A stretch of DNA of 64,000 bases, taken from contig CAYVDN010000005.1 of NCBI GenBank assembly GCA_964450685.1, positions 1 to 64,000 on the forward strand, in the 5' to 3' direction. The notes under the pieces were generated by a model. That model was not told where the DNA came from. It ran no database searches and saw nothing but the letters and a program-made list of their open reading frames with translations. This document shows, one piece after another, positions 49,974 to 58,838 of the stretch. Made by a program: the position numbers and the translations under genes. This stretch comes from JBAOHV01 sp964450685 (GTDB taxonomy: Bacteria; Actinomycetota; Acidimicrobiia; Acidimicrobiales; Microtrichaceae). Position 1 is the stretch's first letter. Each line of letters opens with the position of its first letter.

Positions 49974-51176
49974 GTGACCGATATCAGGGGAACGGTGGCG
50001 TCCGGCTTCGAGACAGTGGGCGACGCGTTCGAGGCGAACTTCACCAACCACGGCGAAGTCGGCGCAGCCTTCAGCGTCTACGTCGACGGCGAAGCAGTCG
50101 TCGAGCTGACCGGAGGGACGCGCACCGACGGCACTCCGTACGACGAGTCCACGCTCCAGATGGTGTTCTCGTCCACCAAGGGCGCCACCGCTGCTTGTGC
50201 CCACCTGCTGGCACAGCGCGGAGAGCTCGACCTGGACGCGCCGGTGGCGCAGTACTGGCCTGAGTTCGCCCGCGGGGGCAAGGCCGAGGTGCCGGTCTCG
50301 TGGCTGCTGTCGCACAAGGTGGGACTCGTCGACACCGAGGCCCGACTCACCTACGAGGACATGCTCGACTGGGACACCGTCGCCACCGCTCTGGCCGAGT
50401 CAGCGCCGCTGTGGGAGCCCGGAACCCAGCACGGATACCACGCCGTCACATACGGGTGGCTGGTCGGTGAAGTCGTACGCCGCGTGAGCGGCGTCAGCCT
50501 GGGCGAGTACTTCGCCCGGGAGATCGCAGGTCCCCTCGGACTGGACTTCTGGATCGGGCTGCCCGTCGACGAACACCCGCGTGTGTCATCGCTGATCCCG
50601 ATGGCTCCCCCGGAGGGTCTGCTGCCGTCGGGCGCGGACGGGAGTTCGGGTGGGTCGGTTTCCGGACGACCGAAAGGTCTGGTCGAGATGCTCGACATCC
50701 TGCTCGGCCCGGGGAACCTCGCCGGCCGAGCGCTGTCCGCCCCCGGTGGGGCCGCAGCCGATCAGGACGTCTGGAACGACCCGCGAACGCTTTCGGCCCA
50801 GATACCTGCGGCGAACGGGGTGACCAACGCCACGGGCCTCGCCCGCATGTACGCGTCGATGGTCAGCACCGTCGACGGCGTCAGGCTGTTCGAGCCGGAG
50901 ACCCTCGACGCGGCGATCGAGCCGCAGGTCGAGGGACCCGACGCGGTGCTGATGTTCCCGATCCCGTTCGCCCTCGGGTTCATGCGCCACTCGAACGTCT
51001 CCCCGTTCCTGGGTGGTCGATCGTTCGGCCACTACGGGGCGGGCGGTTCTGTCGGACTTGCCGACCCTGACCGCAGGATCGGTGTCGGCTACGTGATGAA
51101 CCAGATGCACTTCGGCTTGGCCGGCGACCCACGGACCGCCGGGCTGCTCGCGGCTGTCGACTCCTGCGTCAACTGA
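49974..51176 (+). CDS. Beta-lactamase-class-C-like serine hydrolase/esterase
   Basis: The protein has 400 residues. The active-site motif SxxK is SSTKG (about 63-67), the YxN position is in the GYHAVTYGW segment, and the KTG/HxG box is HYGAGGSVG near 360. No signal peptide is visible, so it is probably a cytosolic esterase (EstB/LAE type) rather than a beta-lactamase or penicillin-binding protein. The GTG follows GAAGGTGA-type purines. It ends 78 bases before prfC. Confidence 0.85.
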   Translation: MTDIRGTVASGFETVGDAFEANFTNHGEVGAAFSVYVDGEAVVELTGGTRTDGTPYDESTLQMVFSSTKGATAACAHLLAQRGELDLDAPVAQYWPEFARGGKAEVPVSWLLSHKVGLVDTEARLTYEDMLDWDTVATALAESAPLWEPGTQHGYHAVTYGWLVGEVVRRVSGVSLGEYFAREIAGPLGLDFWIGLPVDEHPRVSSLIPMAPPEGLLPSGADGSSGGSVSGRPKGLVEMLDILLGPGNLAGRALSAPGGAAADQDVWNDPRTLSAQIPAANGVTNATGLARMYASMVSTVDGVRLFEPETLDAAIEPQVEGPDAVLMFPIPFALGFMRHSNVSPFLGGRSFGHYGAGGSVGLADPDRRIGVGYVMNQMHFGLAGDPRTAGLLAAVDSCVN

Positions 51177-51254
51177 CCCACCCGCGTGCCGCGGGCAACA
51201 GCCGGCGACGGCGTTGGTTGGCGCCCGAGGCCGGACACCCTGTTTCCTGAACGG

Positions 51255-52847
51255 GTGAGCACCCCCACCGATCCGGTCGCACAGGCCGCGCGCCGCCGGA
51301 CATTCGCGATCATCTCGCACCCCGACGCGGGCAAGACGACCCTCACCGAGAAGCTCCTGCTCTACGGGGGTGCGCTCGGCCGCGAGGCGGGTTCGGTGAA
51401 AGCGAAGGGCGACCGACGGTCTGCCACGTCCGACTGGATGGAGCTCGAGCAGCAGCGCGGTATATCGATCACGTCGACGGTGCTCCAGTTCCCGTATCGC
51501 GACCGGGTGGTGAACCTTCTGGACACACCCGGCCACCGCGACTTCTCCGAGGACACCTACCGGGTGCTCACGGCGTGTGACGCCGCGGTGATGGTCCTCG
51601 ACGCCGCCAAGGGAATCGAGGCCCAGACTCTGAAGCTGTTCGAGGTGTGCCGCAGCCGCGGTCTACCGATCCTCACCTACGTCAACAAGTGGGACCGGCC
51701 GGGTCTCAGCCCGCTGGAGGTCATCGACGACATCGAGGCCAAACTCGGCCTGCTCTGCACACCGGTGACATGGCCCGTGGGGATAGCGGGCGACTTCCGG
51801 GGGGTGGTTGATCGTCGCAGTGGTGAGTTCGTCCGCTTCACGCGGACCGCCCACGGTTCGACCGAGGCCCCCGAAGAGGTCGTCGACGCCGCGGTAGCGG
51901 AGGCCCAGGAGGGCAGCGCCTGGTCCGACGCTCTCGACGAGCTGGAGCTGCTGTCGGGGGCCGTGCACGACCACGAGCTGTTCCTCGAGGGCGAGTCGAC
52001 GCCGATGTTCTTCGGCTCGGCGCTGACCAACTTCGGGGTGCGTCTTCTTCTCGACGCGGTGATCGACGAAGTGCCGGCCCCGGCGCCGCGGACCGACACC
52101 GAAGGACGCGAGCGGCCGTTGGACGAGCCGTTCTCCGGGTTCGTCTTCAAGGTCCAGGCCAACACGGACAAGGCTCATCGTGACCGCAGCGCGTTCCTGC
52201 GTGTGTGCTCCGGACGGTTCGAGCGGGGCATGGTCGTGACCCACGACCGGACCCGCAAGCCGTTCACGACCAAGTACGCGCACTCGGTGTTCGGCCAGGA
52301 CCGCGAGACGCTCGAGGACGCCTACCCGGGCGACATCGTCGGGTTCGTCAACGCCAACGACGTGCGCGTCGGCGACACGCTGTGGGCCGACTCCCCGGTG
52401 ACGTTCCCGACGATCCCCAGCTTCTCACCCGAGCACTTCGCAATCGCCCGAACCACCGACGTCAGCCGCTCGAAGCAGTTCCGCAGCGGCATCACCCAGC
52501 TCGACGAGGAAGGTGTAGTGCAGGTCCTGCGCGACCCCGACTTCGGTGACCAGGCGCCGGTCCTCGCCGCCGTCGGCGCTCTCCAGTTCGAGGTCGCCAA
52601 GCACCGCCTCGAGTCCGAGTTCGGTGCGCCGGTGGAGTTCACGATGACGCGCTACAAGCTGGCTCGTCGCACCGACGAGGCCAGCAGGGCCGAGCTGCGC
52701 GCGATGCAGGGGGTGGACGTGTTGACCCGCAGCGACGGCACGCTGCTCGCTCTCTTCGAGTCGCCCTACTGGCTCGAGCGCCTGGAGCGGGATCACCCCG
52801 AGCTGACCCTGGAGCGGCTCGTCGCCGAGGGCGACCTGCGCCAGTAG
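51255..52847 (+). CDS. prfC: Peptide chain release factor 3
   Basis: The protein has 530 residues, the standard RF3 length, and recycles RF1/RF2 after termination using GTP. Visible motifs: HPDAGKTTLTEKLLLYGGA, the SVKAKG/RGISITSTV switch, LDTPGHRDFSEDTYRVL, NKWDRP and the C-terminal QFRSGITQLDEEGVVQVL. The start is GTG 51255, which matches the family start; the in-frame GTG at 51186 adds unrelated residues. Confidence 0.95.
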   Translation: MSTPTDPVAQAARRRTFAIISHPDAGKTTLTEKLLLYGGALGREAGSVKAKGDRRSATSDWMELEQQRGISITSTVLQFPYRDRVVNLLDTPGHRDFSEDTYRVLTACDAAVMVLDAAKGIEAQTLKLFEVCRSRGLPILTYVNKWDRPGLSPLEVIDDIEAKLGLLCTPVTWPVGIAGDFRGVVDRRSGEFVRFTRTAHGSTEAPEEVVDAAVAEAQEGSAWSDALDELELLSGAVHDHELFLEGESTPMFFGSALTNFGVRLLLDAVIDEVPAPAPRTDTEGRERPLDEPFSGFVFKVQANTDKAHRDRSAFLRVCSGRFERGMVVTHDRTRKPFTTKYAHSVFGQDRETLEDAYPGDIVGFVNANDVRVGDTLWADSPVTFPTIPSFSPEHFAIARTTDVSRSKQFRSGITQLDEEGVVQVLRDPDFGDQAPVLAAVGALQFEVAKHRLESEFGAPVEFTMTRYKLARRTDEASRAELRAMQGVDVLTRSDGTLLALFESPYWLERLERDHPELTLERLVAEGDLRQ

Positions 52848-52905
52848 CTCCCTGGTACCGTCCCCTTCGGGGCTGCTGACGAAGGTCGTGGTCGGAGGGG
52901 GACGA

Positions 52906-53853
52906 ATGGCTCGACGTTCCGGGTTTCTCACAACTGGCGCCGCACTCGTGGCGGTCGTCGTCACATCGGCGGTGCTCACCGCCTGTCAGCCTGCCGAGCG
53001 GGTGTTCACCTACCGGGTGGCGACCCGCGGACGGATCGGCTCCGATGTCGGCGAGTTCGCCGCCCATGCGGCACGCACCTTGAACGATCCGCGCGGCTGG
53101 TCCCTCGGAGGAGCGATCCGCTTCGAGCAGGTCGCCGGCCCGGCGGACTTCACGCTCTGGCTGGCCAGCCCCGAGCAGCTTCCTGGGTTCAGCGGCGCGT
53201 GCAGCAACCAGTGGTCGTGTCGGACGGGCTCAAACGTGATCATCAACGACATGCGCTGGCGCGGGGCGACACCGACATGGCCATACGCACTGGACGACTA
53301 CCGCCACTACGTGGTCAACCACGAGGTCGGACACTGGTTGGGTCTGGGTCACGCCTCCTGTGGCGGGCCCCGCGGAACCAGGGCTCCGGTGATGGTGCAG
53401 CAGTCAAAGGGTGGCGCGCCGATGGGCGCCTGCCGGTTCAACGTCTGGCCGATCGACGCTGAGTTGAGAGCCGTCGGCTCCATTCGGGGGGTCACCTCCC
53501 GGGGGAGCGGTCTGCCGACACCGGAGGATCCCTTCGGTTCGCTCGACCTGGTCGACGTCCGGCGCGACGAAGTAGGCCGACCGACGACGGTCCGCCTGAC
53601 CGGCTGGGCGCTGGACGGCGACACGACCGATCCACTGCTCATCGTCGTGAACGTCGACGGGTTGCCCGTCAGCGTTCTCCGGGCCGACGCGCGCCGCGAG
53701 GACCTTGCCGCGATGCTGCCGTACTGGGGTTCTGAACGGGGTTTCGACAACGAAGTGGCGCTGGACCCCGATGCCGGCGTCGTGTGCCTCGATGCGCTCG
53801 GTGTCGGACCGGGCGCGCCCGCGGCGTCGCTCGGGTGTCGCGTCGTCAAGTAG
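52906..53853 (+). CDS. DUF3152 lipoprotein, putative zinc metalloprotease
   Basis: The protein has 315 residues. The lipoprotein signal ends in LTAC with C27. The zinc motif HEVGHWLGLGH (H139, E140, H143, H149) is intact, followed by GRFNVWP-like and a C-terminal beta domain (about 215-315). DUF3152 proteins are common in actinobacteria and of unknown substrate. ATG 52906 is chosen because GGAGGGGGACGA precedes it. It would be anchored outside the membrane. Confidence 0.87.
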   Translation: MARRSGFLTTGAALVAVVVTSAVLTACQPAERVFTYRVATRGRIGSDVGEFAAHAARTLNDPRGWSLGGAIRFEQVAGPADFTLWLASPEQLPGFSGACSNQWSCRTGSNVIINDMRWRGATPTWPYALDDYRHYVVNHEVGHWLGLGHASCGGPRGTRAPVMVQQSKGGAPMGACRFNVWPIDAELRAVGSIRGVTSRGSGLPTPEDPFGSLDLVDVRRDEVGRPTTVRLTGWALDGDTTDPLLIVVNVDGLPVSVLRADARREDLAAMLPYWGSERGFDNEVALDPDAGVVCLDALGVGPGAPAASLGCRVVK

Positions 53854-53952
53854 CCGTTCCGCCAGCAGCGCCGTGTGGCACTTCTCCCCGGCACGACCGC
53901 CACGAGAGGTCACGCAGTAGCGGCGCTGGCGTGAGCAACGGTCCACAGTGCG

Positions 53953-53990
53953 GTCACAATCCGAGAACGGCCCCGTAACGAGTGCTCCGT
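53953..53990 (+). promoter_or_regulatory. Candidate GlnR box upstream of narK
   Basis: GTCAC-n6-AGAAC-n6-GTAAC-n6-TCCGT matches the GlnR half-site spacing 5-6-5-6-5-6-5. The first and third half-sites fit GTnAC exactly, the second nearly fits GnAAC, the fourth does not. It ends 74 bases before the NarK ATG, a suitable position for activation by GlnR. No GlnR gene is in the window. Confidence 0.5.
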
Positions 53991-54064
53991 ACGTTCGTCG
54001 ATGACACACGCGCATCTCAGCAATCCGCGCGTTCCGCCCACGCACGAACCACGGAGCCCCTCCG

Positions 54065-55471
54065 ATGCGAACCGCTGTACCCACTGCAACCCTGGATGAG
54101 CACTCCGGCGCACCCGTTGCCCCATCGGTGCTCCCACCTGTCGGTCGCCGTCACTGGATCGACGACTGGCGACCCGAGGACCACGCCTTCTGGGACGGCG
54201 GTGGCGACAGGATCGCGCGACGCAACCTGGTCATGTCGGTCTTCTCCGAGCACGTCGGGTTCTCGATCTGGGCGATGTGGTCGGTGTTCGTGCTGTTCCT
54301 CGGCCCCGAGTACGGAATCGACCCCTCCCAGAAGTTCCTGCTGACCACAGTGCCGGCCGCGGTCGGGGCCGCCATGCGGATCCCCTACACGTTCGCAGTC
54401 GCCAAGTTCGGTGGACGGAACTGGACGATCGTGAGCGGCGCGCTCCTCTTCATCCCCATGGTCGCCGCCGCCGTCGTGCTGAAACCGGGTGTGTCGTTCG
54501 GGGCGATGCTGCTCGCGGCGGCGTTGGCGGGCTTCGGTGGCGGGAACTTCTCGTCGTCGATGTCCAACATCGACGCGTTCTACCCGCAGCGGCTCAAGGG
54601 ATGGGCGTTGGGGATCAACGCGGGTGGCGGCAACATAGGTGTGGCCGCGGTGCAGCTTGTCGGCCTGGCGGTGCTCGCCACCGCCGGAGCCGCACATCCT
54701 CGGATCATCCTGGGCATATACATGCCCCTGGTCGTGCTGTCCGTCCTCGGTGCGGCGCTACGCATGGACAACATCGCAGGGCTGACGAATGAGCGCGGTG
54801 CAATGCGAGACGTCTGCCGTGAGCCGCTCGCATGGGTCGTGTGCGTCCTCTATGTGGGCACGTTCGGGACGTTCATCGGGTTCAGCTTCGCCTTCGGGCA
54901 GGTGTTGCAGGTTCAGTTCGCCGACACTTTCGACACGCCACTGAAGGCCGCTTACCTCACGTTCCTGGGGCCGTTGCTCGGGTCGCTCATCAGGCCGGTC
55001 GGCGGGCGACTCGCAGACCGCTTCGGCGGATCGATTGTCACGCTGTGGACCTTCGTGGCGATGGCAGCCGGCGCGGGTGTGGTTCTCGTCGCCAGCTCGA
55101 CCGGGTCGCTGACGATCTTCATCGTCGGGTTCACGTTGCTGTTCGTGCTGAGCGGACTCGGCAACGGTTCGACCTACAAGATGATCCCGGCGATCTTCCG
55201 GGCCAAGCAGCAGCTGGCCATCGCGGCCGGCGAAGACCCCGAAACAGCTGCTCGCAACTCGCGTCGACTATCCGGCGCGCTGATCGGAATCGCCGGAGCG
55301 GTCGGAACATTCGGTGGTGTCGCCGTCAACCTCGCGTTCCGCCAGTCGTTCCTCGACAACGGAACCGGTGACGCCGCGTACATGGCATTCGTGGGCTGGT
55401 ATGCCGTCTGCGTCGCCGTGACATGGGTGATCTTCCGGCGGCCGTCAGCCCGGAGGCTCGCTGACGTCTGA
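54065..55471 (+). CDS. narK: NarK-type nitrate/nitrite transporter
   Basis: This MFS transporter has 468 residues and about 12 helices. It has the NarK nitrate signatures: ALAGFGGGNFSSSMSNIDAFYP (helix 5) and FVLSGLGNGSTYKMIPAIFR (helix 11). A soluble N-terminal segment of about 55 residues precedes the first helix. It imports nitrate or exchanges nitrite. The GlnR-like box upstream suggests a role in assimilation, though no nitrate reductase genes are nearby. GGAG precedes the ATG. Confidence 0.9.
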   Translation: MRTAVPTATLDEHSGAPVAPSVLPPVGRRHWIDDWRPEDHAFWDGGGDRIARRNLVMSVFSEHVGFSIWAMWSVFVLFLGPEYGIDPSQKFLLTTVPAAVGAAMRIPYTFAVAKFGGRNWTIVSGALLFIPMVAAAVVLKPGVSFGAMLLAAALAGFGGGNFSSSMSNIDAFYPQRLKGWALGINAGGGNIGVAAVQLVGLAVLATAGAAHPRIILGIYMPLVVLSVLGAALRMDNIAGLTNERGAMRDVCREPLAWVVCVLYVGTFGTFIGFSFAFGQVLQVQFADTFDTPLKAAYLTFLGPLLGSLIRPVGGRLADRFGGSIVTLWTFVAMAAGAGVVLVASSTGSLTIFIVGFTLLFVLSGLGNGSTYKMIPAIFRAKQQLAIAAGEDPETAARNSRRLSGALIGIAGAVGTFGGVAVNLAFRQSFLDNGTGDAAYMAFVGWYAVCVAVTWVIFRRPSARRLADV

Positions 55472-55552
55472 TCGCCACGGCAGCGACGCAGGAGGACGAG
55501 CGAGGTGCCGGATGGGCGGATGAAGCGCCAGGCAGTATGGTGTCGCTTCCTC

Positions 55553-55626
55553 GGGGCTGTAGCTCAGTTGGCTAGAGCACCTGCTTTGCAAGCAGGGGGT
55601 CGTGGGTTCGATTCCCATCAGCTCCA
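55553..55626 (+). tRNA. tRNA-Ala(TGC)
   Basis: GGGGCTG/CAGCTCC acceptor stem (one G-U pair), anticodon stem CCTGC/GCAGG with loop TTTGCAA, and T-loop GGTTCGATTC. No CCA is encoded, unlike the three tRNA-Ser genes here. Confidence 0.96.
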
Positions 55627-55632
55627 CTCCGA

Positions 55633-55665
55633 GATCCCTTGTGCTGCAAGGGTTTCGGCGGGATC
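55633..55665 (+). terminator. Hairpin after tRNA-Ala
   Basis: Nested stems GATCCC/GGGATC and CCCTT/AAGGG follow the tRNA directly. Confidence 0.5.
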
Positions 55666-55767
55666 GTTACCGAGTTCGGCACGCCTGAGGTGCCATAGCG
55701 ACGTCAAGCGTGCCGAGTTCGGTGAACAGCGATTCCGCGGAAGCGCCGAGCCCTCAAGGCACCCGGG

Positions 55768-57330
55768 TCAGCTGTCCTGTTCGGCCTGGTCCCGCAGCAC
55801 CCGGCGCAGGATCTTGCCGGACGCTGACTTCGGGATCTCATCGACGATGTGCAGCACTCGCACCTGCTTGTAGGTCGCGACCTTCTCGGCGACGAACTGC
55901 TGGATCTCCTCCGAGGTCACCTCGGCACCCGGCTTGAGCACCACGTATCCGACGGGGATCTCGCCGGCCTCGGTGTCTGGCAACCCGATCACGGCAGAGT
56001 CGGCCACCGCCGGGTGGGTCAGTAGCAGAGCCTCTAGCTCGGCGGGCGGGACCTGGAACCCCTTGAACTTGATGAGCTCCTTGAGCCGATCCACGACGTA
56101 CAGGTGGCCGTCGGCATCGATGTGGCCGATGTCGCCAGTGTGCAACCAGCCATCCTCGTCGAGGGTGGACGACGTCGCCTCAGGATTGTTCAGGTAGCCC
56201 TTCATCACCTGTGGGCCACGCACCCAGACCTCGCCGTCGGCGTCCACCCCCAGCGACTCACCAGTGGCCGGATCGACGATCATCGTCTCGGTGCTCGGCG
56301 CGGTGACTCCCACCGAACCGGGCTTGAAGCCGCCCTTGAGCGTCATGTGCGAAACCGGCGACATCTCGGTCATGCCGTAGCCCTGCACCACCTCGGCACC
56401 CAGACGCGCTGCCGCCTCCTCGGCGAGCTCGGCCGACAACGGTGCCGCCCCGGAGAAGAACTGGTCGACGCTCGACATGTCGTACTGGTCGACCAGCGGG
56501 TGCTTGGCCAACGCCACGACTATCGGAGGCGCAACGAACGAACGTGTCACCTTGTGCTCCTGGTGCAACTGGAGGAACTGCTCCAGGTCGAAGCGGGGCA
56601 TGGTGACGATCGTGGCCCCGGCGCGGAGCGCCGCGTTCATGAGGACCTCCATGCCGTAGATGTGGAAGAACGGAAGCACTGCCAGGACGACGTCGTCCTG
56701 GTTCAGGTCGGACGCGGCGAGGATCTGCTCGACGTTCGCCACCAGGTTGTGGTGGGTGAGCATCACGCCCTTGGACAGTCCTGTCGTGCCCGACGAGTAC
56801 GGCAACACGACCACGTCGTCGATGGGATCCACCTCGGCGGGCGAGACGATCGGCTCACCCAACAGGTCGAACACCGACGCGGCGCCGTCTGCTGCGTCGC
56901 CGAGGAGGTATATCTGGCCGACCCCGGTCCCCTTGGCGCCCTCGGTCGCCACCTCGAGGAACATCGGAATGGTGACGAGCATCGAGGCGCCCGAGTCGAC
57001 GAGCTGGTGGTGGACCTCGGTCGCCGTGTAAGTGGGATTGACGGTCGTGACAGTCCCGCCGGTGAGCGCGGCGCCGTGGAACAGCACGGCGAACTCGGGC
57101 AGGTTCGGAGACATGATCGCCAGGACGTCGCCCTTGCCGAAGCCCCGTGCATGGAGCCCACCAGCGAAACGAGCACAGAGGTCCGTCAGCTGCGCGTACG
57201 TGATGGTCCGGCCGGTGGGGCCGTCGATCAGCGCAGGCCTGTCACCGAGCTCATCCGCGCGGGCCAACACATGGACCGGAAGGGACACGACAGGGATCTC
57301 GACATCGGGCAACGGGCTGGTGTGGATCAT
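55768..57330 (-). CDS. 4-coumarate-CoA ligase-like acyl-CoA synthetase
   Basis: The protein has 520 residues of the ANL superfamily and activates a carboxylic acid to its CoA thioester through an adenylate. Motifs: YSSGTTGLSKGVMLTHHN (AMP-binding P-loop), YGMTEMSPV, WLHTGDIGHID, DRLKELIKFKGFQVPPAELE and the C-terminal Lys in PKSASGKILRR. The overall pattern is closest to 4-coumarate/fatty acid CoA ligases; the acid cannot be identified. The ATG 57330 follows a GGGAG. It is divergent from the GAF regulator. Confidence 0.9.
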   Translation of the reverse strand: MIHTSPLPDVEIPVVSLPVHVLARADELGDRPALIDGPTGRTITYAQLTDLCARFAGGLHARGFGKGDVLAIMSPNLPEFAVLFHGAALTGGTVTTVNPTYTATEVHHQLVDSGASMLVTIPMFLEVATEGAKGTGVGQIYLLGDAADGAASVFDLLGEPIVSPAEVDPIDDVVVLPYSSGTTGLSKGVMLTHHNLVANVEQILAASDLNQDDVVLAVLPFFHIYGMEVLMNAALRAGATIVTMPRFDLEQFLQLHQEHKVTRSFVAPPIVVALAKHPLVDQYDMSSVDQFFSGAAPLSAELAEEAAARLGAEVVQGYGMTEMSPVSHMTLKGGFKPGSVGVTAPSTETMIVDPATGESLGVDADGEVWVRGPQVMKGYLNNPEATSSTLDEDGWLHTGDIGHIDADGHLYVVDRLKELIKFKGFQVPPAELEALLLTHPAVADSAVIGLPDTEAGEIPVGYVVLKPGAEVTSEEIQQFVAEKVATYKQVRVLHIVDEIPKSASGKILRRVLRDQAEQDS

Positions 57331-57624
57331 GGGCCGAACGCTCCCATTCCCATCGGAGGTCGTCAAGGAGTTCCGGGTGCACCTGGGTCCTACCCACCGA
57401 CGCCCCTCGACGGGGACGGCCCGACCGACCGGTGGACCGCCAAAAGCCGGTCGACGGCGAGTCGCTGAGCGTCTCGCCGTCGCCGACCGCCCTGTTTGGG
57501 ATGGAGGGAGGGTGGGTTGGAGGGTCAGGACCGATCTGACGCTCAGGAACCTATTTACTGAAAGCCCTGACGTGACCATCGGCCCTGTTGCATCATGAAG
57601 GAGCCAGGGTTGGGGAAAGGTTGG
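57331..57624. other. Non-coding gap between acyl-CoA ligase and GAF regulator
   Basis: Nothing I can support as a gene lies here. A hairpin with arms ACGGCGAG/CTCGCCGT (57454-57480) and G-rich runs are the only visible structures. The regulator's palindrome follows at 57625. Confidence 0.5.
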
Positions 57625-57656
57625 TTTGTCGAACGTCCGTCAGAACGTTCGACAAA
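57625..57656. promoter_or_regulatory. Perfect 12-bp inverted repeat before a GAF regulator
   Basis: TTTGTCGAACGT and ACGTTCGACAAA are separated by 8 bases, 15 bases upstream of the ATG at 57672. Position and symmetry fit an operator for the regulator itself; it could also fold in the mRNA next to the ribosome site GGGGAG. Confidence 0.65.
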
Positions 57657-57671
57657 TCAGGGGGAGTCGCC

Positions 57672-58787
57672 ATGGACGACGAACTACGCGAACGCAGGCA
57701 TCGACTCGAAGCGATACGTAGCGGCGGCCACCGGCCCGAAGGGTTCGTCACTCCCGAGGTGCTGGCAAGTTGGCAGCGGTGCGCTCCACACGTGGCGATA
57801 CACCTGGACCGGGTCCCGACAGTCGACGACGACGTCGCCAGGGCGGCCTGGCAGGAATCACGCATACGCAGAGTGGGAAACGCCCTGCTCGAGGAACTCC
57901 GAACGATCACCGAGCACACCGACCTGCTTGCGGCGATAACCGACACGGAGGGGACGATCCTCTGGTCCCACGGGAACCACCGGATGAGTCGCCTCGGCGA
58001 GTCGGTGAACTTCGTGCGTGGAGGCCGCTGGAGCGAGCAGAGCGCCGGCACGAACGCGCTCGGGCTGGCGCTCACCGACGGGCTCCCGGCGACCGTGTTC
58101 TCCTCCGAGCACTGGTGCGACGCCGTGACTGACTGGGTCTGCTACGCCGCTCCGGTCATCGACCCGGCCACCGGTGTCCCTCTGGGCGTCATCGATCTGA
58201 GCTCGAGCTGGGAGAACGCCACAAAGCTCGGGCTGACGACAGTGCGCACCCTCGCCCGACTCGCCGAGACGCAACTGGCACTCGACCCACCTCAACGATC
58301 GAGCTCGTGGCTGCTGCGCCTGTCCGGGCGTGGTGAGCTCAGACACCACGGGCGTTCCGTGCCGATGACGACCCGCCAGCTCGAGATCCTCGCGGCCATC
58401 GCCCTGCACGACGGTCTCACGCTCGACGAGCTCCACGCGCACGTGTACGGAGACCGCGCCGTCGCGATCTCGACGCTGAAGGCCGAGATATCCCACATCC
58501 GCAAGCGACTCGACGGACTTGTTCTCTCCCGCCCCTACAGGCTGGACGAACCGATCGCGATCGACCTGGAGGAGATCCTCACTGCGCTCGACCAGCACGA
58601 CCTGACCAGGGCACTCGACCGATACAGAGGGCCACTCATGCCCCAGTCGGAATCGCCCTACCTGTCAGCTCGCGGTCATCATCTGGATGTCGTGCTGCGG
58701 GACGCCGTGATCAACTCCGGTGACCTCGCACATCTGCGCCGGTTCTCCGAGCTCCACCCCGACGAGACCGACCTGCTGCTCGGCTGA
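57672..58787 (+). CDS. GAF-domain transcriptional regulator
   Basis: The protein has 371 residues. The N-terminal region (LASWQRCAPHV, then a GAF domain about 80-215 with SEQSAGTNALGLAL and GVPLGVIDLSSSWE) matches AcoR-type sensor modules. The C-terminal half lacks the sigma-54 ATPase and carries instead a winged-helix-like segment (about 240-300; MTTRQLEILAAIALHDGLTLDELHAHVYGDRAVAISTLKAEISHIRKRLDG). Actinobacterial relatives often adjoin aldehyde or alcohol dehydrogenase genes. The ATG follows GGGGAG. It may control the divergent acyl-CoA ligase. Confidence 0.83.
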   Translation: MDDELRERRHRLEAIRSGGHRPEGFVTPEVLASWQRCAPHVAIHLDRVPTVDDDVARAAWQESRIRRVGNALLEELRTITEHTDLLAAITDTEGTILWSHGNHRMSRLGESVNFVRGGRWSEQSAGTNALGLALTDGLPATVFSSEHWCDAVTDWVCYAAPVIDPATGVPLGVIDLSSSWENATKLGLTTVRTLARLAETQLALDPPQRSSSWLLRLSGRGELRHHGRSVPMTTRQLEILAAIALHDGLTLDELHAHVYGDRAVAISTLKAEISHIRKRLDGLVLSRPYRLDEPIAIDLEEILTALDQHDLTRALDRYRGPLMPQSESPYLSARGHHLDVVLRDAVINSGDLAHLRRFSELHPDETDLLLG

Positions 58788-58825
58788 TCAGCCCACCGCG
58801 CACCGCGCCGGCCCGCGCCGTTGTC

Positions 58826-58831
58826 TACCGT
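58826..58831 (+). promoter_or_regulatory. Leaderless -10 box (TACCGT)
   Basis: TACCGT is followed by 7 bases and the GTG at 58839, which supports that start over the TTG at 58821. Confidence 0.5.
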
Positions 58832-58838
58832 GGTGCCG

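Noticed and set aside
56104..57468. A 454-codon plus-strand frame opposite the acyl-CoA ligase
   Set aside because: Antisense shadow of high-GC coding sequence; no recognisable domains, while the ligase has all its motifs.
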